From positions 1-9,666 of the forward strand of contig PIVH01000038.1 in assembly GCA_003354225.1 (NCBI GenBank): a stretch of 9,666 nt of DNA. The letters run 5' to 3'. The notes beneath the pieces are model-generated. The model was not told where the DNA came from, searched no databases, and was given only the letters and a program-made list of their open reading frames with translations. This DNA is from Globobulimina sp. Taxonomy: Eukaryota > Foraminifera > Rotaliida. This document shows, piece by piece, positions 7,161-9,666 of this stretch. The first letter of the stretch is position 1; every line of letters begins with the position of its first letter. The position numbers and the translations under genes were made by a program.

Positions 7161-7500
7161 AGCCATTGCCATTCCAGGTGATACTACATACAACATACAA
7201 AGTGCAAACACATTTGACTTTTTAGGTTCACACTTCTTTTGTGATTGACTAAGTTTTTTGTGATGTTCTGTATTTTTATTATTTTTCTCATTATTCTTCC
7301 AAGAATATTAGTATTCTTGATTCTTCTCTTAATTCTATGTTTTCACAGTTTCAATAAGATGTAAAAAGAAGAACTTGTCAACAAAAAGATGAAACTCTAC
7401 AAGCAAAAAAAAAGGCAACAATTATAACAATTAACAACAACAACACAGCAAAAACAAAAACAAATAAAATAATAATACATAACAAAATGTAATTCCTTTT
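7161..7500. other. 340-bp convergent intergenic region between RCC1 and kinase genes
   Basis: Both flanking genes end here, so this is shared 3' flank. The frame from 7030 stays open to a TGA at 7246-7248, but it is out of frame with the RCC1 blade and resembles no family. A perfect 8-bp hairpin occurs at 7300-7319. A CAA/AAC-rich purine tract covers about 7371-7490 and includes AATAAA at 7463-7468, a possible plus-strand poly(A) signal about 300 bases past the RCC1 stop. A TTTATT near 7275 could serve the kinase on the minus strand. No RNA gene is recognisable. Confidence 0.55.
7300..7319. repeat. Perfect inverted repeat CAAGAATA-TTAG-TATTCTTG
   Basis: Two 8-base arms are exactly complementary around a 4-base loop. 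The stem is weak (five A-T or T-A pairs and no GC cluster) and is not followed by a U-tract terminator of bacterial type. It lies between two convergent genes, where a 3'-end or mRNA-stability role is possible but unproven. Confidence 0.7.
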
Positions 7501-9666
7501 TTATTTAGGTTTTGAAGAAGATTTATGTTTGTGTTTTTTGTGATGTTTATCTTTTCTGTCTTTTTTTTTATTTTTCTCTTTTTGTGCTTTTCTTTTCTTT
7601 TTTTTTGTAATTTTAATCCATTGTTTTTTATGATATTGATCTAAAGCCGTATACATCATATGGCGCACTCCGAACTTTGTTTTGATCGATTGTTCAAACT
7701 CAAAACTTAAATCAAACTTATCACCATGCATTATTTCATCCTCGTCATGCATTTCTTTAAAATACGCGTGTTTTAAGGAATCCTGCGCAGAAATACGATC
7801 ACCGGGATCCAATGCTAATAATTTATACAATAAATCCGTACAATTCTCCAAATCTGCCTCCGTACAATTATTCTCATCAAATTTATGTTTAATCATTTTT
7901 CGAATATTTTTGCCATTATGCTTTGGCAATTTGATCACCCAATTCCTGGCCTGGTCATTTAAAATCCATTCAGTCGATTTGGGCGTGCCCATCACATCAA
8001 ATATCTGTTGTAGCTGATCCAAATAATTTGCGCCGGGAAACAACGGTCTCCGTAATATCATCTCCGCCAAAATGCAGCCCACGCCCCAAATATCCATTTT
8101 TTCGTCGTAACGACCGCCACTACACATCACCTCTGGCGATCTATACCACCGCGTACAGACATATTCAGTGGCTTTGGCATTTTCAGGATTATCGGAATTC
8201 TCCTTTCCTAACACACCGCGCGCTAAGCCAAAATCTATGATCTTTACGTCACAATCACTGCCATTCAGCAATATATTTTCGGGCTTAATGTCGCGATGAA
8301 TCACGCCGGACTCATGAATAAAGGCCAAACCTCGCAATACCTGATACGTTAAATATTGGTAATGTAAGTTGGATAATTTCTGTTTACTGGTAATTATTTT
8401 ACACAAATTACTCTCCAATAAAGGCATTACAATATATACATCTTCAAAGGTTTGAATCTCAGAGACAATCGGCGGCAAACTATCATAGATCTCAATTAAA
8501 TCGGGATGCCGAAATCGATTATAATGTAATAATAATTTGATTTCTCGCAATATCCTGCGCGCATCGCGTATATCATCAAATATATGTTTATTTTTTTTGA
8601 TTGCCACTCGTTTTTTAGTCCGCTCATCGATGGCCTCACACACCACGGCGTACGCTCCGCTCCCTATCAATCGAATGGGTTTGTAATACTCATACAGCTC
8701 AAATATCTCATTCTTGATTCGAAACTTACATTTCTTATCTGCCAAAATCATGGACTTCTCCATCTCCTCCTTCTCCCGCTCTTTCTCCCTCTCTTTGGAT
8801 TCTTTGCTGTGCTTTTTCTTGCTGGCACTGCCATGGTCGCTGTTGGCCTTATTGCGCAATTTTAGATCGACATGAGACGCCGATTTACGATTCATTCGGT
8901 CCCGATTATAATCGGCTTGCTCTTCAGGATTGGCCTCTGATTTGTTGCGCTGCATTCGTCGATCCCTGCCATTGTCGCCTGGTTTCAGTGTGTTTGGTTT
9001 CTGTGACCGCGACCTGACCGGTGCCTGCATACTGTGTCGTTTTAGGTGGCTGTTATCCTTTGCTTTCATATGACTGCCACGTTTGGGTGGCGCTCTTATC
9101 CCACTCTCTCTGTCTCGCTCTCTGTCTCTGACCCGGTCCCTGTCTCCGCCACTTGTTTTGTTATTATTTTGTGACGACGATCTCTTACGCATTTGTTTGT
9201 TGCTTGCTTTGATTTTTCCGTTGCTTGTCTCTTTATTTTTGTTTTTATTTTTGTTTTTGTCTTTGTCTTTTTTCGATTTCTTTTTCTTAGACGATTTTCT
9301 TTCTGTGTTCTATGTATATAACACATGCGCGCAAATTCGCATATTTTTACAGGTTTTCTATAAATATTACCTGTGATTTTGGGGGTTTTGGTGGTTTTGG
9401 TAGTTTTGGTAGTTTGTGAGATGGAGGCTTAGGCGGTATGTTTTTGTTTGATTTTTTTATATTTTGAAATTTCGCTTTGAATGAACTTAAATTAGTTTTG
9501 GAGGCACTTTTTTTGTGCGGCACATCATTATCATATTGTTTGTTATCGTCATCCTCATAGTTTATAGAGCCACTGCGTCCAAATAACTCTTTGCCTTTGG
9601 ATAAGAGCCCTTTCCCACTAAACAGCGACGAGCCTTTTTTATTCAATGAATCTGAGCCGGATTTCT
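7501..9666 (-). CDS. ERK-like MAP kinase with long basic arms; exons 9666-9371 (partial 5') and 9309-7501
   Basis: Numbering from the internal Met at 9192. The kinase domain spans about 170-478: P-loop GSGAYAVV (177-184), ATP-binding lysine in VAIKK (K199), REIKLL Glu (E217), catalytic HRDIKPEN (299-306), DFGLA (320-324), activation-lip TEY (342-344) followed by VCTRWYRSPEVM, and DIWGVGCILAEM. TEY plus TRWYRSPE mark an ERK-type MAPK, activated by dual phosphorylation on Thr and Tyr. An acidic patch (MHDEDEIMHG...FDLSFEFE, 481-500) resembles the common docking site. Flanking arms are atypical: about 150 basic, Arg/Asp/Glu/Ser-rich residues before, and a Lys/His-rich tail (530-563) resembling nuclear localisation signals. 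The frame stays open 39 codons above that Met to a splice acceptor, then continues in exon 9371-9666, with KLPKLPKPPKPPKSQ, beyond the window. At least 700 residues are visible; the true start is off the edge. Confidence 0.93.
9230..9270. repeat. Lys/Asn/Asp codon microsatellite in the kinase N-terminal arm
   Basis: On the minus strand, AAAGAC, AAAAAC and AAAAAT units repeat and code for KDKDKNKNKNKNK. The run keeps frame with the kinase and links the intron acceptor to the Met at 9192, showing that region is coding rather than untranslated leader. Confidence 0.7.
9310..9370 (-). other. 61-nt intron in the MAP kinase gene (GTAATA...ATACATAG)
   Basis: On the minus strand the upstream exon ends AAA TCA CAG at 9371 and is followed by GTAATA; the intron ends ATACATAG at 9310. 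Both junctions are phase 0, giving ...PKSQ|NTERKSSKK... with an unbroken frame into the kinase. Without splicing the upstream frame stops at TAA (9349-9347) and the kinase frame meets TAG exactly at the acceptor. A second AG seven bases further on would break the frame. Confidence 0.85.

Noticed and set aside
7030-7248. Separate 72-residue plus-strand gene after the RCC1 gene
   Set aside because: Its ATG lies six bases after a strong splice acceptor, and the neighbouring frame carries the RCC1 blade. It is better explained as the alternative frame of the last RCC1 exon.
9096-9326. 76-codon minus-strand Lys/Arg-rich frame starting MCYIHRTQ
   Set aside because: It begins inside the 61-nt intron and is shifted relative to the kinase frame, which is itself open and joins in phase at the acceptor.
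9083-9376. 97-codon plus-strand frame rich in Leu, Ser and Phe
   Set aside because: It is the antisense of the Arg/Asp/Glu- and Lys-rich kinase arm and its intron; the Leu/Phe bias is a mirror of Lys and Arg/Glu codons.
1-9666. Horizontal transfer, transposon or viral insertion
   Set aside because: No terminal repeats, transposase, integrase or capsid-like frames are seen, and all genes share the intron style and families of an ordinary eukaryotic genome.

Overview
This window is nuclear DNA from a gene-dense, AT-rich microbial eukaryote. Genes have no ribosome-binding sites or operons. They are interrupted by very short GT...AG introns (57, 68 and 61 nt), the proteins carry Asn-, Lys- and His-rich runs, and the families are eukaryotic: PPR, RCC1, AAAP transporter, ERK-type MAPK and NOT4. 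TAA, TAG and TGA all end genes, so the code looks standard. Poly-Asn runs and low GC suggest a protist (amoebozoan, rhizarian/foraminiferan or similar), but the lineage cannot be fixed from this sequence alone.

Layout. Positions 3-191 (+) hold a frame open from the left edge that may be the tail of a neighbouring gene (weak call). Positions 269-1372 (-) encode a NOT4-like RNA-binding protein with an RRM and a CCCH zinc finger but no RING. A 77-bp divergent spacer separates it from 1450-3768 (+), a long pentatricopeptide-repeat protein probably targeted to mitochondria, with a 57-nt intron in its leader. Positions 3920-5545 (+) encode an 11-TM amino-acid transporter of the AAAP/SLC38 class. 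Positions 5773-7160 (+) encode an RCC1-repeat protein with an N-terminal lipidation signal, whose last propeller blade is recovered by splicing out 6957-7024. A 340-bp convergent intergenic region follows. From 9666 down to 7501 (-) lies an ERK-like MAP kinase with a TEY activation motif and a long, basic, low-complexity N-terminal arm. Its frame continues through a 61-nt intron and off the right edge.

I see no shared pathway. The genes look like ordinary dispersed eukaryotic loci: mRNA turnover/translation control, organelle RNA metabolism, amino-acid transport, a membrane-tethered propeller protein, and signalling. The most useful results are the three introns, which change the apparent protein ends, the absence of the NOT4 RING domain, and the unusual arms of the kinase. 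I found no CRISPR array, transposon, rRNA, tRNA or viral gene.
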